From: Stutzerimonas kunmingensis
Lineage (GTDB): Bacteria; Pseudomonadota; Gammaproteobacteria; Pseudomonadales; Pseudomonadaceae
Assembly: GCF_014764705.1 (NCBI RefSeq)
Contig: NZ_JACXXG010000004.1
Span: 186,001 to 250,000, forward strand
Direction: 5' to 3'
DNA: 64,000 bases
Under the pieces are notes generated by a model. It had not been told where the DNA came from and searched no databases. It worked only from the letters and a program-made list of their open reading frames with translations. Of this stretch, positions 17,894 through 26,014 are shown in pieces (the stretch's first letter is position 1; the number at the start of each line of letters is the position of its first letter). The position numbers and the translations under genes are program-made.

Positions 17894-20098
17894 TCAGAAG
17901 GTCAGGTTGGCTGACAGCCACAGGCGGCGGCCTTCTTCCACGATACCGGTGGTGGCGGCGCCGGAGTGGCTGTAGTCGGTGCCGTAGGCCGTGCCGTTTG
18001 CGCTCCCGCCATTGGAGTAGGTGGTGTAGGCCTTGCCGTCGACGAAGTCCTTGTCGAAGAGGTTGTAGATCGTCGCGTTGAGCGTCAGGTTCTCCGTAGC
18101 CCGATACGACCCGCCCAGGTGAAACAGTGTGTATGCCTTGGCGTTCTTGCCCAGCGTGTCGTAGATCGACTGGCTGGTGGAGTAGCTGCCGTTGGCGTTA
18201 GCGAGATTCTCGTAGCTGGAGGTGAAGCGCGCGCGCTCACCGCGGTACTCGCTCTTCAGCCACAGGCCCAGACGGTCGGTGGTCTGCCAGTCGAGTTTGG
18301 CGTTGGCCAGGTGTTCGGGCGTGTTGGTCAGCGGCTCTCCCTGGTTATCGCCACTCTTCTGCTCGCTGTCGGTGTAGGTGTAGTTGGCGCTCAGTTTCCA
18401 GGCTGGTGCGAACTGCCAGCTGCCAGCCAGCTCCAGGCCACGGGTCACCGCTTCGTCGACGTTGATCTGCTGCGAGCAGGTGCCGTTGTTGTTGCCTGCG
18501 CACAGTGGATCGGTGATCGGGTCGCCGCTGGCGATCTTGTCCTTGAACTTGTTGTGGAACAGCGTGGCGTTGGCGCTGAAGCCGGTCAGGCTGTCGAAAT
18601 AGGCACCGATCTCGGTACTGGTGGTCGTTTCGGGGTCCAGGTCCGGGTTGCCGATGGTGATGATGGAGCCCTGGCCGGTTACGCCATTGATGCCGCCGTG
18701 CAGGTCGTTCAGGTCCGGCGTCTTGTAGCCCTTGCTGATGCCGCCCTTGAGCGTCCAGCTATCGGTGGTGTTCCAGACCAGGTAAGCCCGCGGGCTGACA
18801 TGTCCACCAAAGGACTCGTGGTCGTCATAGCGGGCGCCCAGAGTCAGGGCCAGATCATCGCGCAGGCGCCACTCATCTTCGGCAAACAGTGCCCAGGTCT
18901 TCTGCTCGAATTCCGTCTGGGCGATGCCATCGGTCATTTCGGCTTTCCACCATTGGCCGCCTACGGTGGCGATGTGCGATTCGCCGATCGGGGCAACCAG
19001 CTTGGTGTCGAAGACCAGGTTGGTGGTTTCCAGCTCGCGATCGTCCCCGCCGATTGCCCCGGGTACGGCGGTCGGCGCACCGATGGTGCCGGGAATGGTC
19101 CGGCCAAAGGTTTCGGTGGTGTTGTGCATCAGGCTGGAATCCAGCGTGCCGAAGCCGAGGCGACCGGTGTGGGTCAGGGCGATCTGTTCGCGCTCGAAGC
19201 GAAGCTCGTCGTCATAGCCGTTCGCTGCGGTATCCAGTGCGGTACAAGCCCTGTTCAAGCCGTCGAGGGTGCCGAGCTGGCATTCGTCGTTGTTGTATGC
19301 CTGCCGTCCACGCTCGATATCCAGCGCGAAGTCATGGTCCTGATGCGGGGTCAGAGCCAGGCGGGCGCCGATGTTCTGGTTGCGACCATCGACGGGCGAG
19401 GGGCCGCGCTTGCTGACATCAATGCCATTGCCGTAGCTAAGGTCCGACTCCTGGCGATCGAACAGGCTGCCGCGGACCTGCAGGCCGAGCAGGCCGTCGA
19501 TCAGCGGACCACTGGCGTAGACACTGGTGTTGCGGGTGTCGCCGAAGTCGCGATCTTGCTGGTAGGTGTAATCCTGTGTCACCGAGCCGGTCCACTCCTT
19601 GCCGAACTTGCGGGTGATGATGTTGATTACCCCGCCCATGGCGTCGGAGCCGTAGAGCGTCGACATCGGGCCACGGATCACTTCGATGCGCTCGATGGCC
19701 GACAGCGGCGGCATGAAGCTGGTGGAGGTTTCGTTGAAGCCGTTTGGCGTGACATTGCCTGCGGCGTTCTGCCGACGGCCGTCGATGAGGATCAGGGTGT
19801 ACTGGCTGGGCATGCCGCGAATGCTGATGTTGAGCCCGCCGGTCTTGCCGGTGCCCTGGCCGATGTCGATGCCTTCCACGTCGCCCAGTGCCTGCGCCAG
19901 GTTGTTGTAGCGCTTCTGCTGCAGGGCTTCACGGCTGATGACGCTGATGCTGGCCGGTGCTTCGGTGATCTTCTGTTCGAAGCCGGAGGCGCTGACGACC
20001 GTGTCGTTGAGCGTGACAGGCGCGTTCTGGGCGAGAGCCGTCCAGCTGCAGCCGATCATGGCGCAGGATAGGGCGGTACGTGCGAAGGGGATAGACAT
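17894..20098 (-). CDS. TonB-dependent receptor, CirA/catecholate-siderophore-like
   Basis: Outer-membrane receptor of 734 residues from ATG 20098 (AAGGAG upstream) with a signal peptide ending WTALAQ. The TonB box is probably DTVVVSA-like (here LNDTVVSASG). The plug shows APASISVISREAL, GMPSQYTLILIDGRRQN and IEVIRGPMSTLYGSDAMGGV, a combination typical of the CirA/FepA catecholate group. The barrel ends SANLTF. Extracellular loops contain two Cys pairs (near NDECQLGT...RACTAL and PLCAGNNNGTC), probably disulfides. A near-perfect Fur half-site lies upstream, so iron repression is likely. The exact ligand is not determinable. Confidence 0.9.
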   Translation of the reverse strand: MSIPFARTALSCAMIGCSWTALAQNAPVTLNDTVVSASGFEQKITEAPASISVISREALQQKRYNNLAQALGDVEGIDIGQGTGKTGGLNISIRGMPSQYTLILIDGRRQNAAGNVTPNGFNETSTSFMPPLSAIERIEVIRGPMSTLYGSDAMGGVINIITRKFGKEWTGSVTQDYTYQQDRDFGDTRNTSVYASGPLIDGLLGLQVRGSLFDRQESDLSYGNGIDVSKRGPSPVDGRNQNIGARLALTPHQDHDFALDIERGRQAYNNDECQLGTLDGLNRACTALDTAANGYDDELRFEREQIALTHTGRLGFGTLDSSLMHNTTETFGRTIPGTIGAPTAVPGAIGGDDRELETTNLVFDTKLVAPIGESHIATVGGQWWKAEMTDGIAQTEFEQKTWALFAEDEWRLRDDLALTLGARYDDHESFGGHVSPRAYLVWNTTDSWTLKGGISKGYKTPDLNDLHGGINGVTGQGSIITIGNPDLDPETTTSTEIGAYFDSLTGFSANATLFHNKFKDKIASGDPITDPLCAGNNNGTCSQQINVDEAVTRGLELAGSWQFAPAWKLSANYTYTDSEQKSGDNQGEPLTNTPEHLANAKLDWQTTDRLGLWLKSEYRGERARFTSSYENLANANGSYSTSQSIYDTLGKNAKAYTLFHLGGSYRATENLTLNATIYNLFDKDFVDGKAYTTYSNGGSANGTAYGTDYSHSGAATTGIVEEGRRLWLSANLTF

Positions 20099-20131
20099 GC
20101 GGGCTCCTTGTAGCCGTCTCTTTGGCGCCCG

Positions 20132-20150
20132 CATGATAATCATTCGTAAA
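20132..20150 (-). promoter_or_regulatory. Candidate Fur box upstream of the 20098 receptor
   Basis: CATGATAATCATTCGTAAA contains TGATAATCATT, matching the first eleven positions of the 7-1-7 Fur consensus, 34 bases upstream of the start codon. Confidence 0.7.
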
Positions 20151-20276
20151 CGAGAATTTAGACTTTACTGCATTGGTTTCTCATCTGTGTCGTCAAATCG
20201 GTTGCCAGCCCTTGCACAGCGCGGGCTGGCTATTTGTAAGCGAATATTTAGAAGTGGTTCGAACGGTCAGTTTCGG

Positions 20277-20981
20277 TCACGGCATCTGGACTTCGATGAC
20301 GCCGTCGGCGTTGATCGTGACCTGGCGAGTGCCCGCTTCGATTTCGGGGATGGGTGCCGATTCCATCATGTCCATCTTCATCGCGCTGCTGCGCATGACA
20401 GGTTGAAATCCGCCGCCGTTGAGGTTGAGGCTCACCAGCTTGTAACCGCTGCCGCCGAGCGCTTCGGTCGCGAGTTGGGCGCGCGCCTGGAACGCGGCGA
20501 CCGCCTCCTTGAGCAGGGCGTCCTCGTTCTGCTTGCGTATCGGGTCGGAGACACTGAAGTGCATGCTGCTCATCTTCAGGCTCTTCATCAGCTCGGCGGT
20601 CAGCTTCGACAGGCTGGCAAAGTTGCCGCTCTCCAGGCGCAGCTCGGCACGCTCCCGCCAGCCGGAGATCTGCTGGCCCTTGTCGTCATAGACTGGATAG
20701 CTGTTGCGGCTGCCTTGGCTGACGATCACATCCTTGCTCTGCCGAGCGGTCTCCAGCGCCTGGTTCAGCGCGCGGGTGGTCTCTGCCGCGAGCTGGGCGG
20801 GGTCGTTGTGTTGTGCTTCGCTGTAGAGCGTGACGTGCATGCGGTCATGGGCCACTTCGCTGCTGACCTCGGCGCGCAGGGCGACCTGGTTGTAGCGTGG
20901 TTCCTCGGCCATGGCGGGCAGGATGACGAGGCTGGTGATCAGCGCCATGAGGGCTGCGCTGCGGAAGAGAGTTGGCTGCAT
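20277..20981 (-). CDS. SIMPL (DUF541) domain periplasmic protein
   Basis: Secreted protein of 234 residues (ATG 20981 with AAGGA upstream; signal peptide ending PAMAEE). The SIMPL domain pattern is present: LRAEVSSEVAHDRMHVTLYS, quoted in part, GSRNSYPVYDDKGQQISGW and a C-terminal YKLVSLNLNGGG segment. The family includes E. coli YggE, linked to oxidative stress tolerance, but its molecular function is unsettled. It is a monocistronic minus-strand gene between a receptor gene and the divergent roxS. Confidence 0.85.
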   Translation of the reverse strand: MQPTLFRSAALMALITSLVILPAMAEEPRYNQVALRAEVSSEVAHDRMHVTLYSEAQHNDPAQLAAETTRALNQALETARQSKDVIVSQGSRNSYPVYDDKGQQISGWRERAELRLESGNFASLSKLTAELMKSLKMSSMHFSVSDPIRKQNEDALLKEAVAAFQARAQLATEALGGSGYKLVSLNLNGGGFQPVMRSSAMKMDMMESAPIPEIEAGTRQVTINADGVIEVQMP

Positions 20982-21083
20982 AACGGATCCTTGGCATGTG
21001 CACCGGCCGGTGCGATAGCGCAAGACTCTACCTGCGCCGGTGAATGTATGCAGCTGCCCGTGCGTCGAGTTGCCGCATTTCGG

Positions 21084-21111
21084 TTTGGCCGCCAGACGGC
21101 TTGGTTATACT
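21084..21111 (+). promoter_or_regulatory. Putative sigma-70 promoter of roxSR
   Basis: A -10 TATACT (21106-21111) lies 23 bases before ATG 21134, with a weak TTTGGC -35 at 21084-21089 and a 16-bp spacer. The leader would be short. Confidence 0.45.
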
Positions 21112-21133
21112 CCGCCGAATTCTTGGAGACTCC

Positions 21134-22387
21134 ATGTACACATCCGTCCCGCTGCTATCTGCCAGCCGGCAGAACCTTCGGCTTCTGACCCTTATTCGCA
21201 TCGTGGTGCTGGCTGCACAGTCCGGCGCCGTGGGCGTGGCTTACGCGACGCAGATGCTGACGCTGCCTTGGCTGGCGCTGGGCATCACGCTGGCCGTGTC
21301 GGCGGTGCTCTGTCTGGGTACGGCACTGCGTTTGCGCGGCCCCTGGCCCGTCACCGAGCTGGAATACGCCGTGCATCTGGGCTGCGACCTGATGATCCAC
21401 AGCGCGCTGCTGTACTACTCCGGCGGCTCGACCAATCCGTTCGTGTCCTACTACCTGGTGCCGCTGACCATCGCTGCGGCAACCCTGCCGTGGCTTTATT
21501 CCATCGTGCTTTCCGGCCTGGCGCTGCTGGGTTACACGCTGATGCTGGTCTGGTACGACCCGCTCACCCTGCCACCCTTCGAGCGGGCGACGCTGCAGGT
21601 TTACGGCATGTGGCTGAGTTTCGCGCTGGCGGCCGCGCTGATCACTTTCTTCGTCGCGCGCATGGCCGAACAGCTGCGCCGACAGGAACAGCAGCAGGCC
21701 CAGCGCCGCGAGGAGAGCATGCGTGACCAGCAACTGCTCGCCGTGGCCACCCAGGCCGCTGGCGCCGCTCATGAACTGGGCACGCCGCTGGCAACCATGA
21801 GCGTGCTGCTCAAGGAGTTGCGCCAGGAATACAAGGACCCGCAGCTGAGCGAGGATCTCGGCCTGCTGCAGTCGCAGGTCCAGCTCTGCAAGGAGAGCCT
21901 GCGTCAACTGGTCCGCGCCGCCGAGGCAGACCGGCGCCAGGCGGTCGTCGAGCAGACCGCACGCGAATGGGTCGACTCGGTCCTGCAGCGCTGGCACCTG
22001 ATGCGTCCAGAGGCAACATTCCGCTTCCAGTGCGTCGGCCTTGGCAGTGCGCCGAAGCTGATGCCGCCGGCGGACCTCAGCCAGTCGCTGCTCAACCTGT
22101 TGAATAACGCCACCGATGCCAGTCCCGAGGATCTGGAAATACGCCTGGACTGGGATCCGCAGTGGATCAAGCTGACCATCCGTGACCACGGCGCCGGTGT
22201 TCCGCTGGCGATCGCCGAGCAGATCGGCAGACCCTTTATCACGACCAAGGGCAAGGGTTTCGGCCTTGGTCTGTTTCTCAGTCAGGCCAGCGTCACGCGC
22301 GCTGGCGGCACGGTGAAGCTCTACAATCACGAAGAAGGTGGCACACTGACCGAACTGCGCCTACCGCATGGTTCGGTACGCGCCTGA
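21134..22387 (+). CDS. roxS: redox-sensing histidine kinase (RegB/PrrB family)
   Basis: Inner-membrane sensor that responds to respiratory redox state, probably through the quinone pool, and phosphorylates RoxR. From ATG 21134 it has 417 residues with about six membrane helices (20-175). It keeps the family's quinone-binding motif GGSTNPF (97-103), the H-box HELGTP with phospho-accepting His213, and a cysteine (Cys252 in QLCKESL) at the position of the redox-active cysteine of RegB. N, G1 and G2 boxes follow (LLNNATDASPEDL, RDHGAGVP, TKGKGFGLGL). It is followed 32 bp later by roxR. Confidence 0.93.
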   Translation: MYTSVPLLSASRQNLRLLTLIRIVVLAAQSGAVGVAYATQMLTLPWLALGITLAVSAVLCLGTALRLRGPWPVTELEYAVHLGCDLMIHSALLYYSGGSTNPFVSYYLVPLTIAAATLPWLYSIVLSGLALLGYTLMLVWYDPLTLPPFERATLQVYGMWLSFALAAALITFFVARMAEQLRRQEQQQAQRREESMRDQQLLAVATQAAGAAHELGTPLATMSVLLKELRQEYKDPQLSEDLGLLQSQVQLCKESLRQLVRAAEADRRQAVVEQTAREWVDSVLQRWHLMRPEATFRFQCVGLGSAPKLMPPADLSQSLLNLLNNATDASPEDLEIRLDWDPQWIKLTIRDHGAGVPLAIAEQIGRPFITTKGKGFGLGLFLSQASVTRAGGTVKLYNHEEGGTLTELRLPHGSVRA

Positions 22388-22419
22388 TCCTGATCGTGAC
22401 CAATGCGAGGAATGCACAG

Positions 22420-22980
22420 ATGACCGACGAGTTGCAGCAAGAGGGTGAAGAACAACCTCACCTGCTGTTGGTGGATGACGATCCGACGTTCACCCGGGTA
22501 ATGGCGCGCGCCATGAGTCGCCGGGGCCTGCAGGTCAGCATTGCTGGTTCTGCCGAGGAGGGCCTGGCCCTGGCCAAGCAGGATATTCCTGACTACGCAG
22601 TGCTCGACCTTAAGATGGAAGGCGATTCGGGCCTGGTGCTGCTGCCCAAGTTGCTCGAGCTGGACCCCGAGATGCGGGTGTTGATCCTGACCGGTTACTC
22701 GAGCATCGCCACAGCGGTTGAAGCGATCAAGCGCGGCGCCTGCAATTACCTGTGCAAGCCTGCCGATGCCGACGACGTGCTGGCGGCATTGTTGTCGCAG
22801 CATGCCGATCTCGACAGCCTGGTGCCGGAAAATCCCATGTCGGTCGATCGCCTGCAGTGGGAGCATATCCAGCGGGTGCTCAGTGAGCACGACGGCAATA
22901 TCTCCGCTACCGCCCGTGCCCTGGGCATGCATCGACGGACCTTGCAGCGCAAGCTACAGAAACGTCCGGTGCGACGCTAA
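22420..22980 (+). CDS. roxR: redox response regulator (RegA/PrrA family)
   Basis: DNA-binding partner of RoxS that controls respiratory oxidases such as the cyanide-insensitive oxidase in Pseudomonas. ATG 22420 with GAGGA eight bases upstream gives 186 residues; an in-frame GTG at 22396 is less likely. The receiver has the acidic pocket VDDD (18-21), phospho-acceptor Asp63 in VLDLKMEGDSG, and LTGYSS and CKPAD. The C-terminal Fis-like helix-turn-helix GNISATARALGMHRRTLQRK is the invariant RegA-family reading head. Forms an operon with roxS. Confidence 0.94.
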   Translation: MTDELQQEGEEQPHLLLVDDDPTFTRVMARAMSRRGLQVSIAGSAEEGLALAKQDIPDYAVLDLKMEGDSGLVLLPKLLELDPEMRVLILTGYSSIATAVEAIKRGACNYLCKPADADDVLAALLSQHADLDSLVPENPMSVDRLQWEHIQRVLSEHDGNISATARALGMHRRTLQRKLQKRPVRR

Positions 22981-23085
22981 CCGGCGTCATCGTCTCGCGG
23001 GGGCGGCGTTGTCATCACACGGCGCCCGAGCCCTCGCGTAACGCATGCTTTATGCTTGCGAGCTTTGTAGTTGCAGGCGTCTTCC

Positions 23086-24027
23086 ATGCTCCCCCTCGTA
23101 CTGCAAACCCTGAGCGTCACTGCGCCGGTGTTTGCCATGTTGTTTCTCGGTGTCGCGCTCAAGCGCCTCGGCTGGATCGACGCTGCGTTCGTGTATACGG
23201 CTTCGGCGCTGGTGTTCAGGGGCACCATGCCGACGCTGCTGTTCATCTCCATCATCAAGGCCGATCTGACAGCGGCGCTGCAGCCGGCACTGCTGCTCTA
23301 TTTCGTGCTCGCCACAATTGCGACATTCATCGTGGCCTGGGTCTGGGCCTTGTGGCGTTGCCCGGCATCCGATCGCGGCGTGTACGTGCAGGGCGCTTTT
23401 CGTGGCAACAACGGCATCGTCGGTCTGGCGCTGGCCAGCAGCCTCTACGGTGACTACGGCCTGTCCGTTGGCGGTGTGCTCGCCGGGGTGGTGATTCTGG
23501 TCTACAACAGCCTCTCGGCGATGGTGCTAGCCATCTACAGCCCCGATGGGCAGGTCGGTCCGAAGGAAATTTTGCTCAGCATCCTGCGTAATCCGCTGAT
23601 CATTGGTGTGGTCGCGGCCGTGCCCTTCGCCTATTGGCAGATTGACTTGCCGGGCTGGCTGATGACCTCGGGCCAGTACTTTGCGCAGATGACCTTGCCA
23701 CTGGCGCTCATCTGCATCGGCGCCACGCTGTCATTGGATGCGTTGCGCAAGAGCAGCGGCAGTGCGCTCAGTTCGAGCCTGATGAAGATGGTCTGGCTGC
23801 CGGCACTCGCGACCCTGGGTGCTTGGGCCTACGGCTTTCGCGATGCGGAGCTGGGTATCCTGTTTCTCTACTTTGCCAGCCCAACTGCGGCGGCGAGTTT
23901 CGTCATGGCGCGCGCGGTCAATTCCAATCATCAGCTGGCCGCGACCATCATTGTCATCACGACGCTGATGGCAGCGCTGAGCATCAACGCCGGGCTGTTT
24001 CTGCTGGGCTGGCTGGGCTGGATCTAG
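23086..24027 (+). CDS. AEC family (auxin efflux carrier-like) transporter
   Basis: Inner-membrane secondary transporter of 313 residues with about ten helices in two inverted halves. A family-typical FRGNNGIVGLAL segment lies in the first half, and GQYFAQMTLPLALICIGATL (quoted in part) and SPTAAASFVMA lie in the second. Bacterial members carry organic acids such as malate or malonate, but the substrate here is unknown. ATG 23086 is preferred over the in-frame TTG 23071. A TATGCT -10-like hexamer is at 23050-23055. Monocistronic. Confidence 0.85.
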   Translation: MLPLVLQTLSVTAPVFAMLFLGVALKRLGWIDAAFVYTASALVFRGTMPTLLFISIIKADLTAALQPALLLYFVLATIATFIVAWVWALWRCPASDRGVYVQGAFRGNNGIVGLALASSLYGDYGLSVGGVLAGVVILVYNSLSAMVLAIYSPDGQVGPKEILLSILRNPLIIGVVAAVPFAYWQIDLPGWLMTSGQYFAQMTLPLALICIGATLSLDALRKSSGSALSSSLMKMVWLPALATLGAWAYGFRDAELGILFLYFASPTAAASFVMARAVNSNHQLAATIIVITTLMAALSINAGLFLLGWLGWI

Positions 24028-24213
24028 TCGAGACCTTGGCTGCGATTCGCCGCGCCGTTCGTCGCCAATGCGGCTCTCAGCTTAAGAATCGCGGCGCGAT
24101 GGTCGTAATCGGTCATCAGGCCTCAGAAAAAAAAGTGCGTTTGCGTCAAATTGCCCTGGACGTTCAACGGCTTGCCTGGCGAGGCGGCCGCTCCGTGTTC
24201 TAGGGAATCTCTC

Positions 24214-25191
24214 ATGGCATTTTTCACACCTTCGAGCCGCTCGCTGACGCGTGACGACATACGCGTGGTGAACCTGCGGCGCCTTGCGGTTCCGGGTTTT
24301 GCGCTGTTGCTGGTGCTGAGTCTGGGAAGCTTTGCCGGCGGTGTCTGGCTTGGCAGCGATCTGCGCACGCCGAACCTGGCCATGCATCAGGGTGATGTAC
24401 CCGTCGAGGATGAGGACCGCTTTGCCATCGCCCGCGTCGGCGAGGTGGTCGGCCGGTTGAAAACTCTCGAATCCGATCTGCTCGCCCTGCAGCAGATGAT
24501 GGATCAACAGCGTGTTCTGCATGGCCAGCTGTCGGCGCTGGACCCGACGCTGCTGCCCGTGCTGGTGCCGGCACGCACGGCCGGCGCAGGGCAGGGCGGC
24601 GCGCTGTTGCCGCCTCGGGGTTGTTCGGGGGAGCTGCTGGTCGATGCCGAGCGGCTGAGCCTTGCCGACCTGCAGCACAGCGAGACCTCTGCTCGCTGCA
24701 TGCGGGTGATGCTGGACGGGCTGATGCAACAAGTGGCCGAGCGCAACGCGGCGCTCATGGCGATTCCGTCACGGCGACCGGTAGGCGAGGCACGGCTGGG
24801 CTCGGCTTTCGGCAATCGCGTCGACCCCTTCCGCAAGAAACTGGCGTTCCATTCCGGGGTGGACTTCGCGTTGCGCAGCGGCTCCGACGTGGTCGCTGCG
24901 GCGGGAGGCCGGGTGCGCTTCGCCGGCTACCGAGGTGCCTACGGCAAACTGGTGGAGATCGACCATGGCAATCGCCTGGTCACGCGCTATGCCCACCTGT
25001 CGCGACTGGATGTTCGCCAGGGTGAGGTCGTCACGCCGGCACAGCGTATCGGTGCGGTGGGTTCGACAGGCCGATCCACTGGTTCTCATCTGCATTTCGA
25101 GGTGCTGCACAAGGGGCGCTTCGTCGACCCGCAGCGGTTCCTGGCCCTGGGTGATCTGGAGCGTGACAGCGATGGCCTGGCTGAGGACTAA
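24214..25191 (+). CDS. M23 (LytM-type) peptidoglycan metallopeptidase, membrane anchored
   Basis: Periplasmic endopeptidase anchored by an N-terminal helix (about 26-46), with a coiled-coil region (75-110) and a C-terminal LytM domain (195-315). All zinc and catalytic residues are present: His213 and Asp217 in HSGVDF, His261 in YAHLS, and His292/His294 in HLHFEV. It should therefore be an active D,D-endopeptidase and not an EnvC-like activator. AGGGA precedes ATG 24214; 325 residues. It is the first gene of a three-gene envelope operon with a coiled-coil protein and a bactofilin. M23 peptidase-bactofilin pairs are known to set cell shape in other bacteria. Confidence 0.92.
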   Translation: MAFFTPSSRSLTRDDIRVVNLRRLAVPGFALLLVLSLGSFAGGVWLGSDLRTPNLAMHQGDVPVEDEDRFAIARVGEVVGRLKTLESDLLALQQMMDQQRVLHGQLSALDPTLLPVLVPARTAGAGQGGALLPPRGCSGELLVDAERLSLADLQHSETSARCMRVMLDGLMQQVAERNAALMAIPSRRPVGEARLGSAFGNRVDPFRKKLAFHSGVDFALRSGSDVVAAAGGRVRFAGYRGAYGKLVEIDHGNRLVTRYAHLSRLDVRQGEVVTPAQRIGAVGSTGRSTGSHLHFEVLHKGRFVDPQRFLALGDLERDSDGLAED

Positions 25192-25528
25192 ACGCCCTTC
25201 CACGCGCGAGTTGCTACGCGCCGAGCACCGACTGCAAGCCGCGCGCAGCGCGCGCAGCGGACGTTGGCTGATCTTTGGACTGCTCTGTGTGATCGGCGCG
25301 CTGCTGTACCTGCGCAACCACGAGCAGGTGGCTCATGCACGGCAGGTTGAGGCGCTGACGCAGGACAGCCAGGCACTCAGGGCCGCGCTTGGGCAGAGCC
25401 GGTTGAAGCGCCAGGAAATCCAGGCCACCGAAGAGCAATTGCTAAGGCGTATAGCCACTCTCTCAGCGCAGGTCGAGCGGCTGCAGACCGATCTGGCGTT
25501 CTTCCGTCAGCAGAAGAAGGCCCGTTAA
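25172..25528 (+). CDS. small membrane-anchored coiled-coil protein
   Basis: A 118-residue protein with a basic N-terminus (TKRPSTRELLRAEHRLQAAR), one membrane helix (about 32-49, WLIFGLLCVIGALLYL) and a long coiled coil to the end (HARQVEALTQ...FFRQQ). It starts at ATG 25172, overlapping the last 20 bp of the peptidase gene, with CTGGAG upstream, so translation is coupled. It is probably a DUF6776-like inner-membrane protein facing the periplasm. A scaffold role between the peptidase and the bactofilin is inferred from position only. Confidence 0.8.
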   Translation: MAWLRTKRPSTRELLRAEHRLQAARSARSGRWLIFGLLCVIGALLYLRNHEQVAHARQVEALTQDSQALRAALGQSRLKRQEIQATEEQLLRRIATLSAQVERLQTDLAFFRQQKKAR

Positions 25529-25542
25529 CTTTTTTGGAGTAG

Positions 25543-25971
25543 ATGATGTTCAACAAGAAGAAGCCGGTACCCCGCGTCACCATCGATCAATTTTCCAGCC
25601 TGATCTCCGACAACCTGTCCCTGATCGGGGATGTGACCTTCGAGGAAGGATTGAAGGTTAGCGGTGAAGTGCGCGGCGATGTCTGCCACAAGCCGGGCAC
25701 ACACAGCCTGCTGGCCCTGAGCGCCGAGGGAAGAATTGAGGGCAACGTGAGCAGTTACGATGCGTTGATCGACGGCACCATCGTCGGCGATCTGGTGGTC
25801 GAGCATCTGCTCGAACTACATTCCAACGCGCGCGTGCGCGGGAACATCCGCTATCGCCAGTTGAGCATGGAGAACGGCGCGGTAGTCGACGGGACCCTCA
25901 ACCGCATGGGTGACGAAGAGGAGAGTGCCCAGGTGTTCGAGTTGCCGCGGCCTCAGGTGCATGAGGGCTGA
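25543..25971 (+). CDS. bactofilin (polymer-forming cytoskeletal protein)
   Basis: Cytoskeletal protein of 142 residues that self-assembles into filaments without nucleotide. The DUF583 beta-helix core is seen as repeating short strands (SLIGDVTFEEGLKVSGEVRG in part, GRIEGNVSSYDALIDGTIVGD, LELHSNARVRGNIRYRQLSM in part). Flexible ends flank it, including an N-terminal MFNKKK that may bind membrane. TTTTTGGAG precedes tandem ATGs at 25543 and 25546, either of which may be used. It is the last gene of the peptidase operon. Confidence 0.9.
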   Translation: MMFNKKKPVPRVTIDQFSSLISDNLSLIGDVTFEEGLKVSGEVRGDVCHKPGTHSLLALSAEGRIEGNVSSYDALIDGTIVGDLVVEHLLELHSNARVRGNIRYRQLSMENGAVVDGTLNRMGDEEESAQVFELPRPQVHEG

Positions 25972-26014
25972 GTGAAGGCGGGCCAGCCAGGCCCGCCGGT
26001 GGTTTGTCCTGTTG

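Noticed and set aside
17966-20071. 701-codon open frame on the plus strand across the third receptor gene
   Set aside because: It is a shadow of a well-defined TonB receptor with signal peptide, plug motifs and C-terminal aromatic residue on the other strand.
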